NCBI RefSeq assembly: GCF_016894445.1
Contig: NZ_CP056775.1
Coordinates: 1,242,001 to 1,306,000 of the forward strand
Length of the DNA: 64,000 nt
Direction of reading: 5' to 3'
Source: Dyadobacter sandarakinus
Lineage (GTDB): Bacteria > Bacteroidota > Bacteroidia > Cytophagales > Spirosomataceae
The notes below the pieces were generated by a model. It had not been told where the DNA came from and made no database searches. It saw only the letters and a program-made list of their open reading frames with translations. Shown here in pieces: positions 1-8,227 of the stretch. The position numbers were made by a program, and so were the translations under genes. Within the stretch, counting starts at the first letter, position 1, and every line of letters begins with the position of its first letter.

Positions 1-44
1 TGGCATACTTTTAGCCAAATCGAATCCAAAAAAATATTAATATT

Positions 45-1001
45 ATGAAAACAGCCGAAATTCATCAGGATACATTTTTTAAAGTTGCGGAGCATGTCTG
101 GGGAATCAAGGACATTTTCGTGAACGTGTTCCTGGTCGCCAATCCGGACAATTCCTGGACATTGGTTGATGCAGGTCTTAAAACAACATTTCCTAAAATC
201 AAAAAGGCAGCGGCCGAACTGTTCGGGGAAAATGTCCCTCCCACAGCAGTTATACTTACACACGGGCACTTTGATCACGTTGGTTCCCTGAAAGCAATAC
301 TGGAAGAGTGGCATGTGCCCGTATATGCCCACCTGCTCGAAATGCCTTACCTGACCGGGCGGTCTGCATACCCGCCTGCTGATCCCAGCGTTGGCGGAGG
401 GATGATGGCCTGGATGTCGGGCTTGTACCCAAATGATCCGATAGACCTTGTAGATGCTGCCAAGTCGCTGCCGCTGAGCGGAGAAATTCCGTTTATGCCG
501 GGCTGGAAGTATTTTCATACGCCGGGTCACGCCCCAGGTCACATCAGCCTGTGGCGCGAGAATGATAAGGTGTTGATTGCAGGGGATGCATTTGTAACGA
601 CGAAGCAGGAATCTTTGCTGCATGTCATCACACAGCGGAAGGTAGTATCCGGCCCACCCAAATATTTCACTTGCGACTGGTACCAGGCCGAAAAGTCCGT
701 GAACACGCTGGCTGATTTGTCTCCCGAAGTAGTAGCTACGGGTCACGGCAAGCCGATGTCAAAAGCCGAGATGGGCCAGCAACTCATGGAGCTCGCCTAC
801 AACTTCGCTGATCGTGCCGTACCAAGCCAGGGCCGGTATGTAGCTGAGCCGGCCGTTACAAACCGTTCCGGCGTGGTAAGTTTGCCGGAATCGAAAAGTG
901 GTCTTAAAGTAGCACTGGCGGTGGTAAGCAGCATTGCGATCATTACGGCCGGGCTCTACTTTGCACAATCCCGCAGAAACTTCAGATTGTCGGGCTGGTA
1001 A
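45..1001 (+). CDS. MBL-fold metallo-hydrolase with C-terminal membrane anchor
   Basis: Metallo-beta-lactamase-fold hydrolase of 318 aa. The metal-binding signature THGHFDH lies at residues 72-78 (H73, H75, D77, H78), followed by HTPGHAPGH (H162), AGD (D181) and a late GHG (H234), which together make a complete two-metal site. The substrate cannot be told from sequence; the family includes glyoxalase II-like, lactonase and other hydrolases. Residues about 287-307 are hydrophobic and are followed by Arg-Arg, which suggests a tail anchor with the enzyme on one membrane face; there is no N-terminal signal peptide. A strong hairpin terminator follows, so the gene is probably transcribed alone or ends a unit that starts left of the window. 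Confidence 0.88.
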   Translation: MKTAEIHQDTFFKVAEHVWGIKDIFVNVFLVANPDNSWTLVDAGLKTTFPKIKKAAAELFGENVPPTAVILTHGHFDHVGSLKAILEEWHVPVYAHLLEMPYLTGRSAYPPADPSVGGGMMAWMSGLYPNDPIDLVDAAKSLPLSGEIPFMPGWKYFHTPGHAPGHISLWRENDKVLIAGDAFVTTKQESLLHVITQRKVVSGPPKYFTCDWYQAEKSVNTLADLSPEVVATGHGKPMSKAEMGQQLMELAYNFADRAVPSQGRYVAEPAVTNRSGVVSLPESKSGLKVALAVVSSIAIITAGLYFAQSRRNFRLSGW

Positions 1002-1026
1002 CAACTTTGATCCGCTGAAGATTAGT

Positions 1027-1070
1027 AAAATGGCCGCTTCCGGGAACCTTCGCCGGAAAGCGGCCATTTT
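1027..1070. terminator. Hairpin terminator after the MBL-fold gene
   Basis: Near-perfect inverted repeat with arms at 1027-1043 and 1053-1070 and a loop of about 9 nt, GC-rich in the middle and with A/T ends. It sits between two genes on the plus strand and separates them into two transcription units. Confidence 0.75.
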
Positions 1071-1087
1071 AGTGAAAAAACAAAAAC

Positions 1088-2002
1088 ATGATCGATCTTG
1101 TCATTGAAGCCCGGAAGGCAGCCATCAGCGAGGCCGTGATGGTCAGGCGCATCCTTCCGTTCCGGTTGCGGCGGATGGTAGGACCATTCATATTCATGGA
1201 CCATGCCGGTCCCATTGCACAGGTTCCCGCCAATCCTTCTTCCCTGGACGTGCTGCCGCATCCGCATATCGGTCTTTCTACTGTCAGCTACCTTTTCGGC
1301 GGCCAGGTTACCCATCGTGACAGTCTGGGTGTGGAGCAGGTGATCAGGCCGGGGGAGGTCAACTGGATGACTGCCGGCAGTGGCATTGCACATTCCGAAC
1401 GTTTCGAGGACCCGGCTGCACTGGCAGGTGGTCTGGAAATGATCCAGACCTGGGTAGCGCTGCCTGAAAAAGACGAGGAGGCAATGCCCTCTTTCCGCAA
1501 CTACGGTGCGGGGGAGCTTCCGGTATTTACCGATAAGGGAATATGGATGCGGCAGATTGCGGGCGAGGCATACGGACTCAGTAGTCCGGTTGCCACGAGC
1601 TCACCCCTGTTTTACCTGCATGTGCTGCTGGAACCCGGCGCGCGTTTCGGCGTTCCCGGCGGATATACCGAGCGTGCGGCATACGTGGTCAAAGGGAGTG
1701 TGGAGGTGGCAGGTACGCTGTACCGGCCGGGTACCATGCTGTGTTTCGGACCAGGCAATGATCCCGTCATCACCAGCAGGGAAGGTGCCACGGTGATGCT
1801 GCTCGGCGGAGAACCTTTGGGTGAACGCTTCATCTGGTGGAACTTTGTTTCATCCCGTAAGGAGCGCATTGAGCAGGCGAAAGAGGACTGGAAACAGGGG
1901 AGGATTTTACTTCCGCCTTCGGACAACCATGACTTTATACCGCTGCCCGACGACCATTCACGTCCTGCCGGAACAGCGCCCCGTCCTGAACCGCTTTCCT
2001 GA
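1088..2002 (+). CDS. Pirin family protein
   Basis: Bicupin pirin of 304 aa, the usual length for the family. The four residues that bind the metal in pirins are recognisable: HPH at 58-60 (H58, H60) and AHSER at 101-105 (H102, E104) in the N-terminal cupin. The second cupin covers roughly residues 180-250. Some pirins act as quercetin 2,3-dioxygenases and others as redox-sensing co-regulators; sequence alone does not decide between these roles. The gene starts just after a terminator and so needs its own promoter. Confidence 0.9.
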   Translation: MIDLVIEARKAAISEAVMVRRILPFRLRRMVGPFIFMDHAGPIAQVPANPSSLDVLPHPHIGLSTVSYLFGGQVTHRDSLGVEQVIRPGEVNWMTAGSGIAHSERFEDPAALAGGLEMIQTWVALPEKDEEAMPSFRNYGAGELPVFTDKGIWMRQIAGEAYGLSSPVATSSPLFYLHVLLEPGARFGVPGGYTERAAYVVKGSVEVAGTLYRPGTMLCFGPGNDPVITSREGATVMLLGGEPLGERFIWWNFVSSRKERIEQAKEDWKQGRILLPPSDNHDFIPLPDDHSRPAGTAPRPEPLS

Positions 2003-2087
2003 TCGCGAACCGGAAATTTTGCTGTTTAAAAATTTTCAGCAAAGATTTATGGGGATGTCGTTTTTCTTCAATACCAGGCTTGTTCAG

Positions 2088-2131
2088 CTGGCTATTTTTG
2101 TCATGTAGTTTAAACAAAACAAAATAGCCAG
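2088..2131. promoter_or_regulatory. 11-bp inverted repeat and -7 box before the RidA-like gene
   Basis: Perfect 11-bp inverted repeat with arms at 2088-2098 (CTGGCTATTTT) and 2121-2131 (AAAATAGCCAG), ending 2 bp before the ATG at 2134. A match to the Bacteroidota -7 consensus TAnnTTTG (TATTTTTG, 2093-2100) overlaps the left arm, and a GTTTAAAC palindrome lies between the arms at 2108-2115. No well-spaced -33 TTG was found. It may be an operator, or an RNA hairpin that covers the translation start; both are inferences. Confidence 0.4.
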
Positions 2132-2133
2132 TC

Positions 2134-2526
2134 ATGAAAAAATCACTCGTTAACCCCTGGAAATGGCAGGACCAGCTGGGGTATGCCCAGGCCGTCGAAA
2201 TACCACACGGAACGCACACCCTGTACTGCGCCGGCCAAGCCGCCATGAAGGCTGATGGTACGCCGCTTTCCTCAGACATGAGCGGACAGATCGACCTGAG
2301 TTTCGACAACCTGGAAACCGTACTTTCGAAAGCAGGCTACTCAATGAAAAACGTTGTCCGCCTGAACTTTTACACCACTTCCATCGAGCAATTTTTTGCG
2401 GCTTACGGTCAGGTAATCGAGCGGCTGAGGGCATCGGATTGTGTAGCATCCAGTACGCTTACGGAGGTAAATGCACTGGCATTTCCACAATTGCAGGTAG
2501 AACTGGAGGCCACTGCGGTTCGGTAG
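2134..2526 (+). CDS. RidA family (YjgF/YER057c/UK114) protein
   Basis: RidA-fold protein of 130 aa, the typical length. Family features include YCAGQAAM near residue 30, the NVVRLNFYTT strand near 72-81 and the C-terminal VELEATAV. Canonical RidA enamine/imine deaminases carry a conserved Arg near residue 105 in an R-x-xV segment; here the matching stretch reads ASSTLTEVNALAF and has no Arg. Deamination of 2-aminoacrylate is therefore doubtful, and the protein may belong to a non-Arg Rid subgroup. The AraC regulator follows 65 bp downstream on the same strand. Confidence 0.85.
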   Translation: MKKSLVNPWKWQDQLGYAQAVEIPHGTHTLYCAGQAAMKADGTPLSSDMSGQIDLSFDNLETVLSKAGYSMKNVVRLNFYTTSIEQFFAAYGQVIERLRASDCVASSTLTEVNALAFPQLQVELEATAVR

Positions 2527-2529
2527 CTG

Positions 2530-2558
2530 TTGAAAATTGCTGATTCTCCCTATATTTA
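2530..2558 (+). promoter_or_regulatory. Possible promoter of the AraC-family gene
   Basis: TTG at 2530-2532, an 18-nt spacer, then TATATTTA at 2551-2558, which matches seven of eight positions of the Bacteroidota -33/-7 pattern (TTG ... TAnnTTTG). It lies 33 bp upstream of the ATG at 2592. Called by eye only. Confidence 0.3.
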
Positions 2559-2591
2559 CCAAACGTTCCCAAACAAGACATAACTGCTACA

Positions 2592-3416
2592 ATGGCAACA
2601 AGTTACCAGGAAGTTAAGCCGTCTGCTGCATTGCAGCCCTACGTGGAATGCTACTGGCTGCACCATTTCGAAACCACTAACGGAATGGAGGAATCTCCCG
2701 TGCAGCGCTGCATGCCGTTTGGTGCCCTGGAACTGATCATCCACCTGGACGATAATTGTGCATATGCCTTGTTTGAAGGTCGGTGGCAGAAACTGCCGCA
2801 GGCATTTTTTGTGGGAATATACCGGGACACGGTGCAGTGGAAAGCAGTAGGGCCGGGCAGGAAGTTCGGGATCAGGCTTAAACCGGAATCCATGCAGCTT
2901 TTTAACGTCTCGCTGGGAGCGATGTTCAACCACTTCACCGAACTTTCCAATCTGCTCGGGCGGGATATTGAACGGTTTGTCGCGAACGTATATGGACTCA
3001 CGGACATGCAGGAGGTTGTTACGCAGGCAGAGCACTTTCTGGCAGGCCGGCTACGGTCGCTGAAAAACGAGCGCAGCTACCTTTATGAGGCGCTCCGCCT
3101 GATCAGGCAGGCAAATGGAAATGTAAACATGGACAGCCTGAGCGCACACCTGTCGATCAGCAAGAGGCAGCTCGAACGGAGTTTCAAAGACCATTATGGC
3201 ACCTCGCCAAAGCTGTACCAGCGTATTATCCGGTTCCGGCACGCGTATGAATCCTTTCAGCAAACGGCTGCGACGCCGAACTGGCTTGATGTTTCGTACA
3301 ATTTCGGGTATGCAGACCAGGCGCATTTCATCCGTGATTTCAAAGAGTTTTCAAATGATGTCCCTACACTGGTATACCAGGATGTCAACCAGCACTTCCG
3401 CACTTTGAGGCGGTAA
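2592..3416 (+). CDS. AraC family transcriptional regulator
   Basis: 274 aa with a C-terminal AraC-type DNA-binding domain made of two helix-turn-helix units, at about residues 178-200 (LSAHLSISKRQLERSF) and 232-254 (DVSYNFGYADQAHFIRDF). The N-terminal 150 residues resemble the ligand-sensing region common in Bacteroidota AraC proteins of the DUF6597 type (PYVECYWLHHF near residue 16). It may control the RidA-like gene upstream or the cytochrome/NmrA genes downstream; the sequence does not show which. Confidence 0.88.
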   Translation: MATSYQEVKPSAALQPYVECYWLHHFETTNGMEESPVQRCMPFGALELIIHLDDNCAYALFEGRWQKLPQAFFVGIYRDTVQWKAVGPGRKFGIRLKPESMQLFNVSLGAMFNHFTELSNLLGRDIERFVANVYGLTDMQEVVTQAEHFLAGRLRSLKNERSYLYEALRLIRQANGNVNMDSLSAHLSISKRQLERSFKDHYGTSPKLYQRIIRFRHAYESFQQTAATPNWLDVSYNFGYADQAHFIRDFKEFSNDVPTLVYQDVNQHFRTLRR

Positions 3417-3507
3417 ACTTTTCTTACCTGATCGTACAAGCCGCCCGCATTCGTAGCAGGGCGATGGGCAGGGTATAACCATTCACTTCCTAATTTTTTC
3501 TAAAACA

Positions 3508-4113
3508 ATGAAAACAAACTTGCTGGCGGCATGTACCGCCGTGTGGCTGCTCTGTGCCTTTTCGGGAACCGGCGGCGCTGATAATGCCGCAAAGAAAAAC
3601 ACCGAACGTAAAACCAGCCTGCACAAGCCGCTGCCCGACAAAGTACTCATTGAGCGTGGCCGGTACCTTGTGACCATGATCGGCTGTGGCGACTGCCACT
3701 CTCCAAAAAAGCTGACTGCACGGGGACCTGTGCCTGATATGGATCGGTATCTTTCCGGCTATGACAGCCGCGAGCAACTTCCGGCGTATGATGGCAAAAT
3801 CGTCAAAACTGGCCAGTGGGTGCTGTTTAATGGTCAGAATACCGCAGCCGCCGGCCCCTGGGGCGTATCCTTTGCTGCCAACCTTACACCCGATGAGACG
3901 GGCATCGGCAGCTGGTCGCTGCAGCAATTTACAAAAGCAATGCGGCAGGGTAAATACAAAGGGCTGGACAATACAAGGCCGCTGCTTCCGCCCATGCCGT
4001 GGCCTAACTATGCACAGATCAGCGATCCCGATATGAAGGCGATTTTTACCTACCTGAAATCAATAAAACCCGTGTCCAATGCAGTACCTGCACCGCTGCC
4101 GCCTACGCCATAG
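3508..4113 (+). CDS. Exported class I cytochrome c
   Basis: Monohaem cytochrome c of 201 aa. The haem-attachment motif CGDCH is at residues 60-64; the distal Met ligand is probably M163 in PPMPW. An N-terminal signal peptide (hydrophobic about 5-20, cut near residue 23) sends it to the periplasm, where haem is attached. The fold resembles the cytochrome domains of alcohol or aldose dehydrogenases (domain from GRYLVTMIGC to the C-terminal YLKSIKP). It could accept electrons from a periplasmic dehydrogenase such as the Gfo/Idh/MocA or sugar dehydrogenase proteins nearby, but that link is inferred from proximity. Confidence 0.88.
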   Translation: MKTNLLAACTAVWLLCAFSGTGGADNAAKKNTERKTSLHKPLPDKVLIERGRYLVTMIGCGDCHSPKKLTARGPVPDMDRYLSGYDSREQLPAYDGKIVKTGQWVLFNGQNTAAAGPWGVSFAANLTPDETGIGSWSLQQFTKAMRQGKYKGLDNTRPLLPPMPWPNYAQISDPDMKAIFTYLKSIKPVSNAVPAPLPPTP

Positions 4114-4173
4114 AGCCGGGGAGCTATGCCAACCCATGTAACAATCATTAGCCATGAAAATCAATTACTTACA

Positions 4174-5118
4174 ATGAACAGTAAGAAAACAATTGCTGTG
4201 TTCGGAGCTACGGGCGGGCAGGGCGGCGGCCTTGCGCACGCCATCCTGGATGATCCCGAGCGTACTTTTTCGGTGCGCGCCGTCACCCGCCATCCCGACA
4301 GCGAGGCAGCCCGGGTACTGGCAATGAAAGGAGCGGAAGTGGTATTTGGCGACCTGAATGAGCCGGAGTCAGTGCGCCAGGTGCTGAGAGGAGCTTACGC
4401 CGCTTACTTTGTGACGTTTTTCTGGGAGCATTTTTCACCTGAAAAAGAGCTTATGCAGGCAAAAACCATGGCGCAGGAAGCCGCAGCAGCCGGACTTGAA
4501 CATGCGATATGGTCGACGCTGGAAGATACCCGTGCGCTGATCCGCCCTCAGGATCCGAACTTTCCGACACTGATGGGCCGGTACAAAGTACCGCACTTTG
4601 ATGCCAAGGGAGAAGCCAACCGGTTTTTTACAGAAGCGGGTGTGCCCGTCACTTTCCTGCTCACTTCGTTTTACTGGGACAATTTTGTAAACCTTGGAAT
4701 GGGACCGAAGCGCGATGCTGCCGGAAAGTGGGCACTAACACTCCCGCTGGGAAACCGACGGCTGGCGGGGATTGCGGCAGAGGACATCGGCCGGTGCGCC
4801 TATGGTGTATTCAAAGCCGGGCAGGCGATGATCGGGCAGACGGTGGGCATTGCCGGTGAACACCTCACCGGCGCGGAAATGGCGCAAATGTACAGTGATG
4901 TAATTGGCGAAGATGTGACTTACAACGATATACCGTGCGATGTATATCGCTCACTGGGCTTTCCGGGATCAGACGATCTTGCCAATATGTTCCGTTTCTA
5001 CCAGGATTATGAGGTGCCGTTTTGTGCCGCAAGAAACGTGGATCGTACCCGCATGTTAAATCCCGCCCTCCGGTCATTTGCCGCCTGGCTTGCAGAAAAC
5101 GCAGCTGTGCTCCGATAA
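4174..5118 (+). CDS. NmrA/HSCARG-like NAD(P)-binding protein
   Basis: Atypical short-chain dehydrogenase of the NmrA family, 314 aa from the ATG at 4174. This start is preferred over the ATG at 4126 because the Rossmann domain begins at once (TIAVFGATGGQGGG, glycine motif at 11-18) and the extra 16 residues look non-conserved. NmrA/HSCARG proteins bind NADP(H) as redox sensors or act as quinone reductases; the active-site YxxxK of classical SDRs is not evident. It lies 60 bp after the cytochrome c gene and may be cotranscribed with it. Confidence 0.85.
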   Translation: MNSKKTIAVFGATGGQGGGLAHAILDDPERTFSVRAVTRHPDSEAARVLAMKGAEVVFGDLNEPESVRQVLRGAYAAYFVTFFWEHFSPEKELMQAKTMAQEAAAAGLEHAIWSTLEDTRALIRPQDPNFPTLMGRYKVPHFDAKGEANRFFTEAGVPVTFLLTSFYWDNFVNLGMGPKRDAAGKWALTLPLGNRRLAGIAAEDIGRCAYGVFKAGQAMIGQTVGIAGEHLTGAEMAQMYSDVIGEDVTYNDIPCDVYRSLGFPGSDDLANMFRFYQDYEVPFCAARNVDRTRMLNPALRSFAAWLAENAAVLR

Positions 5119-5268
5119 AAATTAAGCGTCCCGGTGCCAGGTTCGGGCCGGGCAGGGGATGGCAGGCAGCTACCTGCGTAGCTTTTGTAATGCTCGTTTG
5201 TATGGCCAAGTGGCATGACCTTTTCTGGTGTGCTGGTGATTATTTCATCACTTCATCATTTAACGAAC

Positions 5269-6420
5269 ATGGATTTTTATCATCAGAGGAGACGATTTCT
5301 CCGGCAGGCAGGGCAGGTTGCCATGGCGGTACCCGGCCTGAGCATGCTGGGCTATGAAGTACTTGCAGGAAATGATGTGCTTGCGTCATCAGCAGGGCAG
5401 GAAAACGCGGCTTTTAACCAGGACAAAAAGCTGGGTGTGGCGCTTGTAGGGTTGGGGAAATACAGCGAAGAGCAACTCGCGCCGGCACTGCTGGAAACGC
5501 AGCGCTGCAAACTCACGGCGATTGTGACAGGTACCCCCGAAAAAGCCGGCAAGTGGAAGGAAAAATACAAGATTCCGGATAAAAACGTCTATAACTACCA
5601 GAACTTCGACAAGATCAAAGACAATCCGGATGTTGACATTGTATATGTGGTACTGCCAAATTCCATGCATGCAGAGTACACCATCAGGGCTGCAAAGGCG
5701 GGCAAGCATGTGATCTGTGAAAAGCCCATGGCCACATCGGTGAAGGATTGCGAAGCGATGATAAAGGCGTGTAAGGATGCGGGTAAGATGCTCTCCATCG
5801 GCTACCGTCTGCACTTTGAACCCCACAACCTGACCATCGCTAAATTTGGAAAAGAACAGGTACACGGGAAAATTAAGAAAGTGCTGGCTATCGACAGCCA
5901 GGAAATGGAAAAAGGCGCCTGGCGTCTCGACCGCGAGCGGGCAGGCGGCGGACCCGTCATGGACCTTGGGGTGTATTGTGTGCAGGGATCTATCTACGCG
6001 ATGGGGCAAAATCCCGTCAGCGTGATGGCGAAAGAAGGTGCTAAGACGGACGTGGAAAGGTTTGGCGAAGTTGAACAGACCATGGATTTCCAGCTTGAAT
6101 TTCCGGGAGGAGCCATGGCCAACTGTCACACCAGCTACGCCGAATCCGGAAACCTGCTCAGGGTAGAAGCGGAAAAAGGCTGGTATGAACTGGAACCCGC
6201 CTATGGCTACGACGGAATCAAAGGAAAAACAAGCCTCGATAAACTCGAATTTGCAGCGGTAAACCAGCAGGCTCTCCAGATGGATGATTTTGCAGATTGC
6301 GTCCGCAACAAGAAACCTACCCGCGTACCCGGGGAAATGGGCCTGCGCGATGTAAAGATCCTCATGGCCATTTACGAGGCTGCCCGCACGGGAAAGAAAA
6401 TCCCGCTGAACCTGGCTTGA
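5269..6420 (+). CDS. Tat-exported Gfo/Idh/MocA family oxidoreductase
   Basis: NAD(P)-dependent sugar oxidoreductase of the glucose-fructose oxidoreductase type, 383 aa from the ATG at 5269 (an upstream ATG at 5215 would add residues ahead of the export signal). It opens with a twin-arginine signal (RRRFLRQAG at 7-15). The Rossmann domain follows (VALVGLGKYS, about 57-66), with the family signature EKP at 151-153 and GGGPVMDLGVY at 226-236, which places the catalytic Asp and Tyr. Tat export fits enzymes that fold with a tightly bound nucleotide in the cytoplasm. A perfect palindromic terminator follows. Confidence 0.9.
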   Translation: MDFYHQRRRFLRQAGQVAMAVPGLSMLGYEVLAGNDVLASSAGQENAAFNQDKKLGVALVGLGKYSEEQLAPALLETQRCKLTAIVTGTPEKAGKWKEKYKIPDKNVYNYQNFDKIKDNPDVDIVYVVLPNSMHAEYTIRAAKAGKHVICEKPMATSVKDCEAMIKACKDAGKMLSIGYRLHFEPHNLTIAKFGKEQVHGKIKKVLAIDSQEMEKGAWRLDRERAGGGPVMDLGVYCVQGSIYAMGQNPVSVMAKEGAKTDVERFGEVEQTMDFQLEFPGGAMANCHTSYAESGNLLRVEAEKGWYELEPAYGYDGIKGKTSLDKLEFAAVNQQALQMDDFADCVRNKKPTRVPGEMGLRDVKILMAIYEAARTGKKIPLNLA

Positions 6421-6442
6421 AAAGCAATATCATGAAAGTTAA

Positions 6443-6477
6443 CATGGCATCCCGGATCCGGGATGCCATGCTTTTTT
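6443..6477 (+). terminator. 28-bp perfect palindrome plus T-run
   Basis: Perfect 28-bp palindrome (6443-6470) followed by a C and six T residues (6472-6477). This is a strong Rho-independent terminator for the oxidoreductase gene. The T-run overlaps the last codons of the convergent amylase gene, so it may act for both. Confidence 0.85.
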
Positions 6478-8182
6478 ATGGGAGTACCCGGTTGATCCGG
6501 TACCATTTAAAACCGTATCCTTCAAGGGCAATGTCGGCCTTGCCTTTGGGAGTCGTCTGGTCCTGGGCCGGGTTGATCATGTCGTAAAGCTTATCTGCTT
6601 TGTCCAATGTAAATGTCGCTTTTGCCGGTTTGTCGCTGAGATTATGAAGTACCACCACGCTTTGCCCCTCATAGTCGTACCGGATGCCCAGTACCGAAGG
6701 AGCTTTGCAGTTGAGTAAAGTATAGGACCCTAATCCAATCTCGGGCGCCGACTTGCGAAGACGGATCAGCATGGTAATCCAGTTGAGCAGGGAAGCAGGG
6801 TCGCGGTATTCCTTTTCTACATTGACCTGCTGAAAACCAAAAGGCCCAGAGTTGATCACCGGTCTGAAAGCCGTATCTGCCGTGGTAAATCCTGCATTGG
6901 CTGAACCATTCCATTGCATAGGTGTGCGCACGGAAAGCCGCTCTTTAAGGCTCAGGTCATCGCCCATACCCAGCTCCTCGCCATAGCGGATCACCGGCGC
7001 ACCGGGAAGGGAGAACAACAGGCTGTATGCCAGATCAATATGCTTGCGGTTATTGCTGAGCATGGGCGCCAGCCTGCGTCGTATCCCACGGTCATACAGC
7101 TGCATATTCTTGTCAGGACCAAATTTATCATAAACCTGCTGCCGCTGCTTGTCGGTGAGCCTTCCGAGGTCTATCTCATCGTGGTTACGCAGGAAGTTAG
7201 CCCATTGGGAGGCATCCGGTATCTCTTTCGTTTGCAGCAGTGCCGACTTCAGGGGTTCGAGCTCGCCGGTGGCCAGTGCGTAGAAAAGGTGCTGATTGGC
7301 AAAAAAGTTAAACATCATCTGTATCCCCTCGCCGCGCTTGCCGAAGTACCTGCCATTTTCCGAGGGTTCAACGTTCGCTTCTCCCAGGATGGTAGCGTCG
7401 GCCTTTCGGGATTGTACAAACTGGCGCATATCAGTCAGGAAATCAAAGTCGAGTTCGGGTTTATCAATGTTCGATTTGGGCACCTCGATGATGAATGGTA
7501 CCGCATCCAGCCGGAACCCCGCAATGCCCTGGTTAAGCCAGTACCCGATGATGCGCTGGCTTTCGCGCATCACGGCAGGGTTGGAGTAGTTGAGATCGGG
7601 CTGGAAGGTGTAAAACCGGTGATAAAAGTATTCGTTCGTTTGCTTGTCCAGGGTCCATACTTCTTTTTCAATGCCCGGGAATACCATTCCCTTGTCAGCA
7701 TTCTTGGGCCGCTGGGCCGACCATACGTACCAGTCGCGGTATTTGGAAGTTTTGCTTGTCCGGGCATCCCTGAACCATGGATGCTGATCGGACGTGTGGT
7801 TAATCACCAGGTCCATGATGACGCGTATGCCGCGTTTCTGTGCCTGATGCATAAATTCCGCAAAGTCACCGCTGGTTCCCAATCTGGGGTCAACACCATA
7901 AAAGTCGGCGACATCGTACCCATCGTCCTGGCCGGGCGATGGCTGAAAAGGCGCCAGCCAGATCGCGTCGACACCCAGCATTTTAAGGTAATCCAGCTTG
8001 TCGATCAAACCATTGAAATCACCTTTTCCATCCCCGTCACTATCCTTGAACACACCTACTTCCAGGTTATAGATGATGCTGTTTTTGTACCAGAAGTTTT
8101 CCTTGATTTCGCGGGGCGCTACCTGCGCCTGGCACCAGGCCGGCAACATCATTAATCCTGTCAATAGGCGGTTTCTAGTCAT
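6476..8182 (-). CDS. Exported alpha-amylase family (GH13) enzyme, trehalose synthase-like
   Basis: GH13 glycoside hydrolase of 568 aa with a signal peptide (about 1-20, ending WCQA-Q). The four GH13 regions are present: DLVINHT (124-130), GFRLD with nucleophile D226, ILGE with acid/base E268, and NHDE with D335. A DSDGDGKGD loop near 48-56 is the calcium-binding segment typical of oligo-1,6-glucosidase, trehalose synthase and related enzymes. A C-terminal beta-domain follows from about residue 480. The subfamily (alpha-glucosidase, trehalose synthase or hydrolase) cannot be fixed by eye. The location is probably periplasmic or secreted. Confidence 0.9.
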   Translation of the reverse strand: MTRNRLLTGLMMLPAWCQAQVAPREIKENFWYKNSIIYNLEVGVFKDSDGDGKGDFNGLIDKLDYLKMLGVDAIWLAPFQPSPGQDDGYDVADFYGVDPRLGTSGDFAEFMHQAQKRGIRVIMDLVINHTSDQHPWFRDARTSKTSKYRDWYVWSAQRPKNADKGMVFPGIEKEVWTLDKQTNEYFYHRFYTFQPDLNYSNPAVMRESQRIIGYWLNQGIAGFRLDAVPFIIEVPKSNIDKPELDFDFLTDMRQFVQSRKADATILGEANVEPSENGRYFGKRGEGIQMMFNFFANQHLFYALATGELEPLKSALLQTKEIPDASQWANFLRNHDEIDLGRLTDKQRQQVYDKFGPDKNMQLYDRGIRRRLAPMLSNNRKHIDLAYSLLFSLPGAPVIRYGEELGMGDDLSLKERLSVRTPMQWNGSANAGFTTADTAFRPVINSGPFGFQQVNVEKEYRDPASLLNWITMLIRLRKSAPEIGLGSYTLLNCKAPSVLGIRYDYEGQSVVVLHNLSDKPAKATFTLDKADKLYDMINPAQDQTTPKGKADIALEGYGFKWYRINRVLP

Positions 8183-8227
8183 TTTGGATAGTTATATGTA
8201 TGTTAATTTTACAAAAACGGAACATGG

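Noticed and set aside
6914-8155. Long plus-strand open frame (413 codons) opposite the amylase gene
   Set aside because: Fully antisense to a well-conserved GH13 gene, with no family similarity; typical of open antisense frames in GC-balanced coding DNA.
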